Below, in pieces: positions 1-6,949 of a stretch of 11,409 bases of DNA. Position 1 is the first letter of the stretch, and every line of letters starts with the position of its first letter. Under the pieces are notes generated by a model that saw only the letters and a list, made by a program, of their open reading frames with translations, did no database searches and had not been told where the DNA came from. The DNA comes from JAKFYM01 sp964416595. Lineage in GTDB: Bacteria; Bdellovibrionota; UBA1018; CAIPTA01. The stretch lies in assembly GCA_964416595.1 (NCBI GenBank), contig CAYQES010000044.1, positions 1 to 11,409 of the forward strand. The letters are read 5' to 3'. A program made the translations under genes and the position numbers.

Positions 1-230
1 CTAAAGTGGTTAATTTGAGCTTGAGCGCCACTTTATCTGCTGACGAGTGTCTAATAATTTGGCAGTCCACGCCCTCCTCTAAAGCAAGCTAAAGTAGCGA
101 CTGGGAACACAGGTAACAGTAGTTGGGTGGAATCTGATTCTGCTGGCCTGTAAATTACAGAATGTGGAAGAGGTGTGTGCTAGGCGCGGATTTAGCCGTA
201 AGTTTTTTTACAGTATAAAAGCCGCGACTT
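1..230. other. Left-edge non-coding stretch
   Basis: No frame on either strand gives a convincing gene here; the longest open stretch (frame 3, plus strand, 3-92) has no protein character that I recognise. Two small inverted repeats are visible. TAAAGTGG at 2-9 is matched by CCACTTTA at 28-35 across an 18-nt loop. CTGTAA at 148-153 is matched by TTACAG at 155-160 around one central base. Neither is followed by a T-run, so I do not call them terminators. The stretch lies downstream of the minus-strand cluster. Confidence 0.5.
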
Positions 231-232
231 TT
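217..232 (-). terminator. Possible weak terminator of the minus-strand cluster
   Basis: Read on the minus strand, AAAAG, a 6-base GC-rich loop (TCGCGG) and CTTTT form a short stem that overlaps the stop codon of the last gene. The 3' arm itself supplies the T-run. The stem is only five base pairs and mostly A-T, so this is a weak candidate. The sequence is symmetrical and could work in either direction. Confidence 0.25.
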
Positions 233-1064
233 AAAACTCTGTAGAAACTTCTAGCGTAGTCCACTTTTGCCGCTGGCTAAACAATTGGTTGCGGTAATCA
301 GAGCCCCGTAAGAAAGCAACTCCTACCCGGAACGGGCGCATGGTACTCTCGGGGCGGTTGAGGCTCCCGATGCCCGCAAAGAAGGAGTAAGTAGGCCGTT
401 GGGCGTTCACGCCGGCTCTTAGCACATCACCGCTGGCGAGGATGGCGAGAGTGTCTGGACCGTACAAAGCGTGGCCAAAGCTCATGCCGAAAGCGGCACG
501 GGGTTGCCGGTATTTAGGAGCGCTCGTGTGGTTCATGCCCACGCTGCCTTGCACATGGAAATCCCAGTCACTTTTTTCTTCCGGGTGGGGAAAGCTTTTG
601 CCTACGATGATTTCTTCCCAGAATTGGCTGTAGGCAATGGGTGTGAGGATACGGGGGGAGTTATCCACTAAGTGGGCTGAAAGGTGAGCGGCCCGCAAAA
701 GTACAATCCAACCGTCCCAACCACCACCCACAAAAACGCCAAAAAAACCGTCGAAGGTATTGGTGGCGAAAGTGAGTTGGTTGTTGCGGGAGTAGCGCTG
801 AAGAGAAGCGAGCATCCCAGCGTCCACACCGAAGGTCCAAGCCGAGGCGGGGCTTTCTTGTCCCCAAGTATAGAGCGATAAACGCTTACCTAAAGTCGCA
901 TCGAAGCGTTTGCCATCGGAGAAAATTTTGGAGCTAGGGTCTGTAGCCATACCCATGCGCACCGAACGGTGGGCGATATAATCACCCGCATCGCGGAACC
1001 AGGGCTTATCCGAGGCAAAAAGAGGAGAGGGAGCGGCCAGCAACAACAGCAATAGGTATTTCAT
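231..1064 (-). CDS. Predicted outer-membrane beta-barrel protein, DUF1207-like
   Basis: Unidentified exported protein of 277 residues. I chose the ATG at 1062-1064 over an upstream in-frame start because it begins a clean signal peptide (MKYLLLLLLAAPSPLFA, probable cleavage before SDKPWF). The upstream start would place 15 non-hydrophobic residues in front of it. The mature part alternates aromatic/hydrophobic and polar residues, has Gly/Trp-rich stretches (for example GVFVGGGWDGW), and ends in Phe (STEF), the usual signal for beta-barrel assembly by Bam. The segment with LYTW, a long strand region and HLSAHLVDN resembles, from memory, the DUF1207 family of predicted outer-membrane proteins; this is a tentative match. 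The start lies 5 nt after the stop of the preceding gene, and AGG of that stop region serves as a short Shine-Dalgarno, so translation is probably coupled. Substrate and role are unknown. Confidence 0.7.
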   Translation of the reverse strand: MKYLLLLLLAAPSPLFASDKPWFRDAGDYIAHRSVRMGMATDPSSKIFSDGKRFDATLGKRLSLYTWGQESPASAWTFGVDAGMLASLQRYSRNNQLTFATNTFDGFFGVFVGGGWDGWIVLLRAAHLSAHLVDNSPRILTPIAYSQFWEEIIVGKSFPHPEEKSDWDFHVQGSVGMNHTSAPKYRQPRAAFGMSFGHALYGPDTLAILASGDVLRAGVNAQRPTYSFFAGIGSLNRPESTMRPFRVGVAFLRGSDYRNQLFSQRQKWTTLEVSTEF

Positions 1065-1069
1065 ATTGC

Positions 1070-1639
1070 CTAAAATCGTACTCCGCCTCGTAAGAAGAAA
1101 CCAGTCCATCGTCCAGAAATCTCTTTAGCTCCGGCCACGGGTAAATGCACGCTGCCCGCAAAGAGATTATGAATATCAAACTCTAAACCGATGAAAAAAA
1201 GTTCCGACAAATCGAGCTCCGCCCCTAAACCAAGATGGATACCAAAGTTCGTTTTCTCGGCGGTCTCGGCGCCAATGCGTTTTTTCACAAAATACAATCC
1301 GGCCCCTACGAGGGCGTAGGGCGCGAGTTTGTCGAAGTACACCAGATTGGCTTTCATGCCCACATTGGTGGAGAGGAGTTTTAAATTGCCTTGGGAGTGG
1401 GTGCTTTTGATGCCAGAAGCATAGAGGGAGAAAACGTCGCTGGCGGTGTATTCGTAGAAGAGGCCGGGGGCCACATTGCCTTCAACGTCTTTGCCAATTT
1501 CCCCGCTGGGCCACACTTGGCCGATCATGAGGCCCGCGGCGTGGTCTCCCGCTTCGCCATGGGCTAAAGGGGTGAGGGGTAGGAAAAGGGCAAAAATAAA
1601 GCCGAGTAATTTCGTTCTGTATTGGCTAGGCACTTTCAT
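1070..1639 (-). CDS. Predicted small outer-membrane beta-barrel protein (OmpW/OMP_b-brl type)
   Basis: Protein of 189 residues starting at the ATG at 1637-1639. The frame is open further upstream, but that part overlaps the regulator gene and reads as non-protein sequence, whereas this start gives a typical signal peptide (KLLGFIFALFLPLTPLAHG, residues 10-28). The remaining ~160 residues are short amphipathic strands rich in Gly and aromatics. The pattern PYALVGAGLYF near residue 107, LGLGAELDL near 136-144 and a C-terminal RGGVRF with final Phe are typical of 8-stranded barrels of the OmpW/OmpA-like beta-barrel fold. It follows the regulator gene by 43 nt and precedes the next barrel gene by 5 nt, so the three probably form one transcript. 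The Shine-Dalgarno is poor (AGG too close to the ATG). Function beyond an outer-membrane location is not readable from sequence. Confidence 0.7.
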   Translation of the reverse strand: MKVPSQYRTKLLGFIFALFLPLTPLAHGEAGDHAAGLMIGQVWPSGEIGKDVEGNVAPGLFYEYTASDVFSLYASGIKSTHSQGNLKLLSTNVGMKANLVYFDKLAPYALVGAGLYFVKKRIGAETAEKTNFGIHLGLGAELDLSELFFIGLEFDIHNLFAGSVHLPVAGAKEISGRWTGFFLRGGVRF

Positions 1640-1682
1640 GCCTAAAGAATACCATGAAATCACTCGGCAATAGGGGCCAGAT

Positions 1683-2042
1683 TTACTGAATGGCTTCGGC
1701 CAATTCAGAAACAGGGCGGCTGGTGGTCGTTTCCGTTTCAAAACGGGAGAGATCACCTTTCATATTGTTGCGGATATAGCCAGAAAAGGAACCATCGCCT
1801 TTACGGATGATTTCTTTCAAGAGCTCTACAGGCACAGGGCTAGAAGTCTTACGCTCTGTTTCATACAAGAGCTGGGTCAACGTAGCTTGCGTGATGTCAT
1901 TTTTGGTCTTGTTGTCGATCACGCGGAGGTCATCGCCGTTTTTGATCATCTGGGAGATTTCTTCCAGAGTCACATAGCAGCTTTGGTGTGTGTCATAGAG
2001 TTTACGGTTCTGATAGCGCTTGATTACTTTCACTTCGGTCAT
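1683..2042 (-). CDS. PhaR-family regulator (PHA accumulation regulator DNA-binding domain)
   Basis: Small cytoplasmic regulator of 119 residues. Residues 5-62 match the N-terminal DNA-binding domain of PhaR/polyhydroxyalkanoate synthesis repressors: a basic start VIKRYQNRKLYDT, then YVTLEEISQMIKNGDD, then VIDNKTKNDIT and LTQLLYE, all in the order and spacing of the family. In PHA-producing bacteria PhaR binds both DNA and polyester granules and represses phasin genes. The C-terminal ~55 residues (ELLKEIIRKGDGSFSGYIRNNM...) are short and I do not recognise them. The start was set at the ATG at 2040-2042 because the domain begins right there and AGGTGGGG sits 7 nt upstream; the open frame continues to 2138 without conserved character. 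No phaC, phaA, phaB or phasin gene lies in the window, so a role in PHA control is not supported by context. The two genes behind it encode outer-membrane proteins, which are possible targets or simply operon partners. Confidence 0.85.
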   Translation of the reverse strand: MTEVKVIKRYQNRKLYDTHQSCYVTLEEISQMIKNGDDLRVIDNKTKNDITQATLTQLLYETERKTSSPVPVELLKEIIRKGDGSFSGYIRNNMKGDLSRFETETTTSRPVSELAEAIQ

Positions 2043-2253
2043 TGAATGTCCCCACCTCTCGAGCAACGTAAAAGGTTCTTGCTTTTCTTGCTGTCGACGA
2101 TCTTGCAGCCCATCATCTCCAGCGAAGGAAGCAATCACTTCCTGTTGCCATATTTTGCAGTCGTTAAAGCAGTACTAGCCACTACCAACTGCGTCGAATT
2201 ACTGTCAAGTTAAACTTTTTCGATCGCGTCATCGTGATGCAACCAGGCTGCTG

Positions 2254-2282
2254 TAGATAATGCGGTCCGCACTTCCTGACAA
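2254..2282 (-). promoter_or_regulatory. Candidate sigma70-type promoter for the minus-strand cluster
   Basis: On the minus strand, TTGTCA (5 of 6 consensus bases) is followed after exactly 17 nt by TATCTA (3 of 6). The spacer contains the small palindrome TGCGG-A-CCGCA, a typical place for a repressor operator. It would give a leader of about 200 nt before the regulator gene. A second perfect TTGACA lies closer to the gene on the same strand (complement of 2203-2208) but has no acceptable -10 box at the right distance. Confidence 0.3.
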
Positions 2283-2438
2283 GAGCGAAAAGGCGCGACC
2301 GCAAAAAAAGCAAAATCGTTTCCTTTAGGCCGGGGAATTTTGAAAAAAGTACATGTTAACCGGTCGCATATAAAACGATTTTGATTCGGTATTTGGGGGG
2401 ATTTTTCCTAATTCTTCGAAAAAACACTTTCATTTTAG

Positions 2439-2452
2439 CTTTACCGGTAAAG
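2439..2452. promoter_or_regulatory. 14-bp perfect palindrome upstream of the TPR gene
   Basis: CTTTACCGGTAAAG is a perfect palindrome centred about 36 bp before the TPR start codon. Its core hexamer ACCGGT also occurs at 2359-2364 in the same intergenic region. The position is right for a dimeric regulator acting on the TPR-LolB transcript. The identity of the regulator is not known. Confidence 0.4.
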
Positions 2453-2481
2453 GCCCACATCTATCTCCCCGATGAGTCTCC

Positions 2482-4347
2482 ATGGGAAGATTTTTTCCAC
2501 TATTGCTCGTTGCGTTTCTTTGCACTGCCTGCTCGATCGCCAAGCCGAGGGGAAAGATAGTGCGTCTGGAAACAGAAAATGAAGAGCAAACGGAATCAGA
2601 AAAATATGTGCGGGTGGTTCCTCTTTCTACCCAAGAAGCCCGTAGCTCTCTGCAAGTGCCCGGTGCATCGGAAGATGCGGCTGTTTATCACTTCAGTATG
2701 GGGCAGGCCTATTCGCTGGATAATGAACCGCAAAAAGCCATCGAATCCTATCGGGCCACCTTGGTGCACGACCCAAAATCCGCGCTAGTGCGGGCGCGCT
2801 TGGCGGCGGAATTAGTGAAGCTTGGATCTTACGCGGAAGCCAAAACTCTTTGTGAAGAAGCCGTGGAACTAGACCCTAAATACGTGGATAACTATCTCCT
2901 TTTGGCTGGTATCCAAGTAGCTGCCAAGGAGCTCGATGGGGCTTTGGCTACCTACCGTAAAGCCTTAAAAATTGAACCCACCAATAGGGATGCTTTGCTG
3001 TATTACGGCGTAACTTTGGCTGAGGTGGGAAAAGTAAAAGAGGGTGTGGGCCAGCTTGAGCAACTGGTGAAGCTGAAAGATATTTCGAGCAGTAATATTG
3101 ATCAAAGCGTTGCCTACTACTACTTGGCCAAAATATACGAACAAGATGGCCAAAAGGACAAAGCGATCTCTTCTTTAAAAATGGCCTTGAAGCGCCGGCC
3201 AGGTTTTGCCAAAGCCGCTTTAGGATTGGCGGATCTTTACCAGCAAAAGAAAGACGAGCGGGCGGCCTACGCAGTGCTCGAAGAAACTTTTCGGGAATCT
3301 CCTAGTGCCGAGCTAGCTGAGCATTTGGCAGAGTTTTATTTAGAGAAAAACAATTTTGAAAAGGCTGTAACGTACCTTGAAACCTTGGTGGAAGAAGATC
3401 CCACTAATGAAAATATGAAGCTGCGTTTGAGCCTCGTGTACTGGCAGTTGGGTTGGATCGAGAAGGCCCGCTTCCTACTTTCTGGGCTTTTAGATCGCTA
3501 TCCGGCTTCCAGCGAAATCGCATTTTATCTTGGAGAGCTCGAAGTAGAGCGAAAAGATTATGAACGGGCGTTTGCCTATTACAATCGCATTAGCTTTGAT
3601 TACCCCAAATACGACCAAATGGTGGGGCGCGTAGTGCAATTGTATCGCCAGCAAAAGCGCCCAAAAGACGCGGAAAACTTTCTGTTGGACGCAATGAACA
3701 AGCGGCCCGATGCGGTGGCTTTCTATCCGCTTTTAGCCGCATTGTATGAAGACCAGAACCGAATCCAGGATGCTAGGCGTGCTCTAGAGCGGGGAGAAAA
3801 ACTTTTCCCGGCGGACGAAAATATTCTCTATTACTTGGGTTTCCTTTACGAGCGTTTAGACAAAAAAGACAAAAGCGTAGCCATCATGGAGCGGATCTTG
3901 GCCATCAATCCATCCAATGCCAACGCCCTAAATTTTGTGGGTTATAGTTTATTGGAAAAAGGAACTGATATGAATCGGGCCGCCGAACTTCTTGGCCGGG
4001 CCTTAGCTTTAAAACCAGAAGATGCCTTTGTGTTGGATAGTTATGGCTGGCTTTTGTTTCGGCAAGGCAAAAAACGGGAAGCCATGAAGTATTTAGAAAA
4101 AGCCTTAGCTTTGAAGCCTGAAGAGGGTGTGATTGCGGAGCACTTGGCGGATGTGTATGCTGCTATGAATCTGCCCCAAAAGGCTTTGGCTACCTATGAG
4201 CGGGCTATGCGGGCAGCGGCAGATGATAAGGAGCTCCTAGCCCGTGTGGAAGAAAAACGGCAAAATGTGCAGCAGTCTTTGGCAGAAAGTTCTGTGCCCT
4301 TGGAAGTGCAAAAGCCTGCCTCCAACCGGCTTCCTGCTTCTCGTTAG
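2482..4347 (+). CDS. TPR-repeat lipoprotein, LbcA-like
   Basis: Lipoprotein of 621 residues. The N-terminus is a short signal peptide with a probable lipobox ending at Cys17 (LCTAC); no other start is possible because an in-frame TGA lies just upstream. From about residue 66 to 580 the protein is a chain of some 14-15 tetratricopeptide repeats (A-x-x-Y/A-x-x-AL...P spacing), forming a superhelical scaffold for protein binding in the periplasm. The last repeats carry the pattern NALNFVGYSLLEKG (481-494), AFVLDSYGWLLFRQGK (515-530) and IAEHLADVYA (551-560). This closely recalls the TPR lipoprotein PA4667/LbcA of Pseudomonas, the outer-membrane partner that activates the periplasmic protease CtpA against cell-wall hydrolases. 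As in many proteobacteria, a LolB-like gene follows directly, here overlapping by 83 nt. The LbcA match rests on remembered family pattern and synteny; a CtpA partner is not in the window. The Shine-Dalgarno is weak. Confidence 0.85.
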   Translation: MGRFFPLLLVAFLCTACSIAKPRGKIVRLETENEEQTESEKYVRVVPLSTQEARSSLQVPGASEDAAVYHFSMGQAYSLDNEPQKAIESYRATLVHDPKSALVRARLAAELVKLGSYAEAKTLCEEAVELDPKYVDNYLLLAGIQVAAKELDGALATYRKALKIEPTNRDALLYYGVTLAEVGKVKEGVGQLEQLVKLKDISSSNIDQSVAYYYLAKIYEQDGQKDKAISSLKMALKRRPGFAKAALGLADLYQQKKDERAAYAVLEETFRESPSAELAEHLAEFYLEKNNFEKAVTYLETLVEEDPTNENMKLRLSLVYWQLGWIEKARFLLSGLLDRYPASSEIAFYLGELEVERKDYERAFAYYNRISFDYPKYDQMVGRVVQLYRQQKRPKDAENFLLDAMNKRPDAVAFYPLLAALYEDQNRIQDARRALERGEKLFPADENILYYLGFLYERLDKKDKSVAIMERILAINPSNANALNFVGYSLLEKGTDMNRAAELLGRALALKPEDAFVLDSYGWLLFRQGKKREAMKYLEKALALKPEEGVIAEHLADVYAAMNLPQKALATYERAMRAAADDKELLARVEEKRQNVQQSLAESSVPLEVQKPASNRLPASR

Positions 4348-5068
4348 TTTAATCAGTTTGTTTCTTGGGGCCTGTGCGGGCCAAACCATCAAAAATACCT
4401 TTCCTTTGTCACAATTACAGCGGGCCAATGATGGGCGCTCGGCGATGTCGGGCACCATTTATCTCACCCAAACCCAAGGGGAAAAATCCCTGCGGGCTCC
4501 AGGGGTTTTGCTTTTGCGCTGGCCCGATCAGTTGCGCTTAGAAGTGCAAGATCCCTTGGGTTCCACCCAAGTTTTGCTGATTATGGATGGAGGGCGCTTT
4601 TGGCTCTACCAACAAAATCGGAAAGAAAACCTTACAGGCCCCGTGGCCAAGCTTTTGGCGGTGCCGGAGATTCCCAACCTGCCTTTCGGTAAGAATTTGG
4701 CAGGGTATTTTCTGGGCCGCCTGGAGTGGGAGCGTTGGCAAAAAGCTCAAGTAGAAGGCAATGGGGCAACGCTTAGTTTGGGTGAAGGAGCAGAAAGCTT
4801 AGAATGGGACGAAAGCCACCAGTTGTCCAAATGGAGCCGGCTAGCCCCCAAGCCTGGGGCTGCGTATTCTTTACAATACCAAGAGTTCGAATTCCGGGCC
4901 GGAACCCTCTATCCTACGAAGATTCGATGGCAAAGCGAAGGCGGGAACAAACCCGGGCAGACAGTTTCAGTAAGTTGGGAGGATTGGCAACCTTCTGTGC
5001 CTGAAAAAAATCTTTTCCAAATTCCACCGGCCCAAGATTTTGGACGAAAGACAAAAGCCTTGCCTTGA
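4265..5068 (+). CDS. LolB/LolA-like outer-membrane lipoprotein
   Basis: Lipoprotein of 267 residues with a clear lipobox LGAC (Cys37 from the chosen ATG at 4265) after the hydrophobic run GFLLLVSLISLF. Residues after the Cys look like the open beta-barrel of LolB/LolA or the related DUF4292 proteins: MSGTIYLTQ, then LRAPGVLLLRWPDQLRLEVQDPLG, VLLIMDGGRFWLY, and later GTLYPTKIRW and a long SVSWEDW strand. LolB receives lipoproteins from LolA and inserts them in the outer membrane. Its position right after a LbcA-like TPR gene supports this reading, since the same pair occurs in other proteobacteria. The start is uncertain: the ATG overlaps the TPR gene by 83 nt and gives a long N-region containing extra Cys. 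A CTG at 4316 with GGAAG nine nt before it would give a normal-length signal peptide, and a GTG at 4244 is also in frame. Sequence identity to classical LolB is probably low. Confidence 0.65.
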   Translation: MCSSLWQKVLCPWKCKSLPPTGFLLLVSLISLFLGACAGQTIKNTFPLSQLQRANDGRSAMSGTIYLTQTQGEKSLRAPGVLLLRWPDQLRLEVQDPLGSTQVLLIMDGGRFWLYQQNRKENLTGPVAKLLAVPEIPNLPFGKNLAGYFLGRLEWERWQKAQVEGNGATLSLGEGAESLEWDESHQLSKWSRLAPKPGAAYSLQYQEFEFRAGTLYPTKIRWQSEGGNKPGQTVSVSWEDWQPSVPEKNLFQIPPAQDFGRKTKALP

Positions 5069-5093
5069 TTTTAGAGTTCGGTTAGCTTTTTCG

Positions 5094-5113
5094 GCGGCTG
5101 CTTGAACAGCCGC
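5094..5113 (+). repeat. Hairpin between the LolB-like gene and oppA
   Basis: GCGGCTG, a six-base loop CTTGAA and CAGCCGC form a perfect 7-bp GC-rich stem 30 nt before the oppA start. No T-run follows on either strand, so it is not a standard intrinsic terminator. It may stabilise or separate the opp message from the upstream transcript, or partly reduce read-through. Confidence 0.5.
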
Positions 5114-5142
5114 GTCAGAAACGAAAACGAACCTTAAGTGAA

Positions 5143-6948
5143 GTGGGGGTTGTTGTGTTGTGTAGGATCCTTCTTGTTGCCTTGGTGGCTTTTGTAAGTG
5201 TTGGTTGCACGAAAAAAAACGACAATCCCAATTTTCTCAATTTAGCTACTACGGCGAAAATCAAAGGAATGGATCCAGCTGGTGCGCAGGATCTTTATTC
5301 TTCCGCAGAGATCATGCGGGTGTATGAAGGATTATTGCAGTTTCATCCCTTCAAGCGTCCTTATGTACTAGAGCCCCTCTTGGCCGAAGCCCTGCCTACG
5401 GTTTCTAAAAATAATTTAGTTTATACCTTTAAGATCCGTAAGGGCGTGCGTTTTCACGACAGCAAAGTTTTCCCCGATGGCAAGGGCCGGGAAGTGAAGG
5501 CCAAGGATTTTGAGTATAGCTTAAAGAGACTGGCAGATCCTCGCGTGCAAGCTACCGGCTGGTGGTTATTAGAGAACCGCGTGAAGGGGCTAGATGAGTG
5601 GCGGAAAAAACATGCAGATTCCAAAGAGCCCTCCAATTATGACGAAGAAGTGGCAGGCTTAAAAGCTCTAGACGATTACACTCTGCAGATTGAATTAAAA
5701 CAACCTTACCCCCAATTACTCTATGCCCTTGCCATGCCCTATGGCGCCGTGGTGGCCAAGGAGGCAGTGGATACCTACAAAGCGGAGTTTATTAATTACG
5801 CTGTGGGCACAGGGCCTTTTATTTTAGACACATATAAGCCCGCAGAAGTTCTTGTGTATAAAAAGAACCCTAATTATTGGGACGCCGTTTACCCTTCTGA
5901 AGGAGAAGCGGGCGATAAAGAAAGAGGTTATTTAGAAGACGCAGGCAAAAAACTTCCATTGGTAGATGGCATCAATGTGCGAGTGATCGTGGAAGACCAG
6001 CCCCGTTGGTTACACTTTATGAAGGGCGAGCTCGACTATTCTGGCATCCCAAAAGATAATTTTAGTAAAGCGGTGGGTCCTGTGGATGCCAGTAAGCCCC
6101 TTACCTACGATAATTTAGCTTTGGCTGATGAACTAAAGCAAAAAGGTATCCATATGAGCACGGCCGTGCAAATGGACTTCACTTATACGGCCTTCAATAC
6201 TCAATCCAAAGATTTCCCCCAGCTGCGGGATAAACGGGTGCGCCAAGCCATTTCTTTAGCCCTCGACGATAAAGAATCTATCCAACTTTTTTATAACGGC
6301 ATGGCCACTTCTGCCCAAACGCCTATTCCTCCGGGCATCAATGGCTACGACCCTGGTTTCCAGAATCCCTATCGCACTGGTGATATTGAAAAAGCCCGTA
6401 AACTTTTAGCTGATGCGGGATTCCCTGGAGGTAAGGGGTTTCCTATATTGCCCTACGATACAGTTACTTCAGCCACTAGCAGGCAGATGGCCGAGTATGC
6501 GGTGAAGCAATTGGATCGCATTGGTATCAAACTTAATGTGATTACTAGTACGTGGCCGCAACTTTTAGAGCGGGTGCAAAACCGGCAAACCCAACTCTGG
6601 GGCATTGCTTGGGGTGCTGATTACCCTGATGCCGAAAACTTCCTGCAACTTTTCTATGGCCCAAATGCACAACCTGGGGGCATGAACGGTTCGTACTACC
6701 AAAACAAAGAATACGACGCGCTCTTTGAAAAGGCCCGCATATTGCCTGATAGTCCAGTGCGTACGGAAATGTACAAGCGCTTAGGAAGAATGATTGCCGA
6801 AGATACGCCCGTGGTGATGGGGGTGCATCGTATTGGCGTGATCTTGCAACAGCCTTGGCTAAAAAATTTCAAGTATGATGAATTTTCTTTCAATCGATCC
6901 AAGTATCTAAAGATCGATCTCGAAGCGAAGAAGAAGTACGAGAAATAA
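5143..6948 (+). CDS. oppA: Oligopeptide/dipeptide ABC transporter, substrate-binding lipoprotein (OppA/DppA type)
   Basis: Periplasmic peptide-binding protein of the SBP_bac_5 family, 601 residues, which captures peptides and delivers them to the OppBC channel. The signal peptide ends in VSVGC, so Cys22 should be lipidated. Family landmarks are present: NLVYTFKIRKGVRFHD (91-106), KAKDFEYSLKRLADP (119-133), GTGPFILDTYKP (222-233), NPNYWDAVYPSEGEAGD (242-258), RDKRVRQAISLALD (362-375) and WGADYPDAENF (490-500). Residues about 250-310 (Glu/Asp-rich loop, then LPLVDGINVRV and the QPRWLHFMKGELD segment) look like a subfamily trait seen in some Gram-negative homologues. The start is uncertain: GTG at 5143 has little Shine-Dalgarno, while GTG at 5155 or TTG at 5158 sits behind a G-run and gives a shorter, more typical lipoprotein signal. 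The permease gene begins one base after the stop. Whether di-, oligo- or other peptides are carried cannot be told from sequence. Confidence 0.92.
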   Translation: MGVVVLCRILLVALVAFVSVGCTKKNDNPNFLNLATTAKIKGMDPAGAQDLYSSAEIMRVYEGLLQFHPFKRPYVLEPLLAEALPTVSKNNLVYTFKIRKGVRFHDSKVFPDGKGREVKAKDFEYSLKRLADPRVQATGWWLLENRVKGLDEWRKKHADSKEPSNYDEEVAGLKALDDYTLQIELKQPYPQLLYALAMPYGAVVAKEAVDTYKAEFINYAVGTGPFILDTYKPAEVLVYKKNPNYWDAVYPSEGEAGDKERGYLEDAGKKLPLVDGINVRVIVEDQPRWLHFMKGELDYSGIPKDNFSKAVGPVDASKPLTYDNLALADELKQKGIHMSTAVQMDFTYTAFNTQSKDFPQLRDKRVRQAISLALDDKESIQLFYNGMATSAQTPIPPGINGYDPGFQNPYRTGDIEKARKLLADAGFPGGKGFPILPYDTVTSATSRQMAEYAVKQLDRIGIKLNVITSTWPQLLERVQNRQTQLWGIAWGADYPDAENFLQLFYGPNAQPGGMNGSYYQNKEYDALFEKARILPDSPVRTEMYKRLGRMIAEDTPVVMGVHRIGVILQQPWLKNFKYDEFSFNRSKYLKIDLEAKKKYEK

Positions 6949-6949
6949 A

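Larger units (their letters stand above)
2043..2481. promoter_or_regulatory. Divergent intergenic region rich in inverted repeats
   Basis: This gap separates the minus-strand regulator and the plus-strand TPR gene, so it should hold both promoters. I see no protein-coding stretch in it. It contains four symmetrical elements: TGCGG-T-CCGCA at 2261-2271; GCGACCG at 2295-2301 matched by CGGTCGC at 2361-2367; the 11-bp pair CAAAATCGTTT at 2311-2321 and AAACGATTTTG at 2373-2383; and the 14-bp perfect palindrome CTTTACCGGTAAAG at 2439-2452. A TATAAA at 2369-2374 looks like a -10 box for the plus strand but has no matching -35 box at 16-18 nt. The symmetry suggests transcription factor operators; which protein binds is unknown. 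Confidence 0.5.

Noticed and set aside
442..881. Plus-strand open frames opposite the first barrel gene
   Set aside because: They are antisense to a gene with a signal peptide and beta-barrel pattern, and their translations look unlike proteins.
2203..2208. Perfect TTGACA on the minus strand as the regulator's -35 box
   Set aside because: No hexamer close to TATAAT occurs 16-18 nt downstream on that strand (the position reads GTAGTG/TAGTGG).
5094..5113. Intrinsic terminator after the LolB-like gene
   Set aside because: The stem is good but no T-run follows on either strand.
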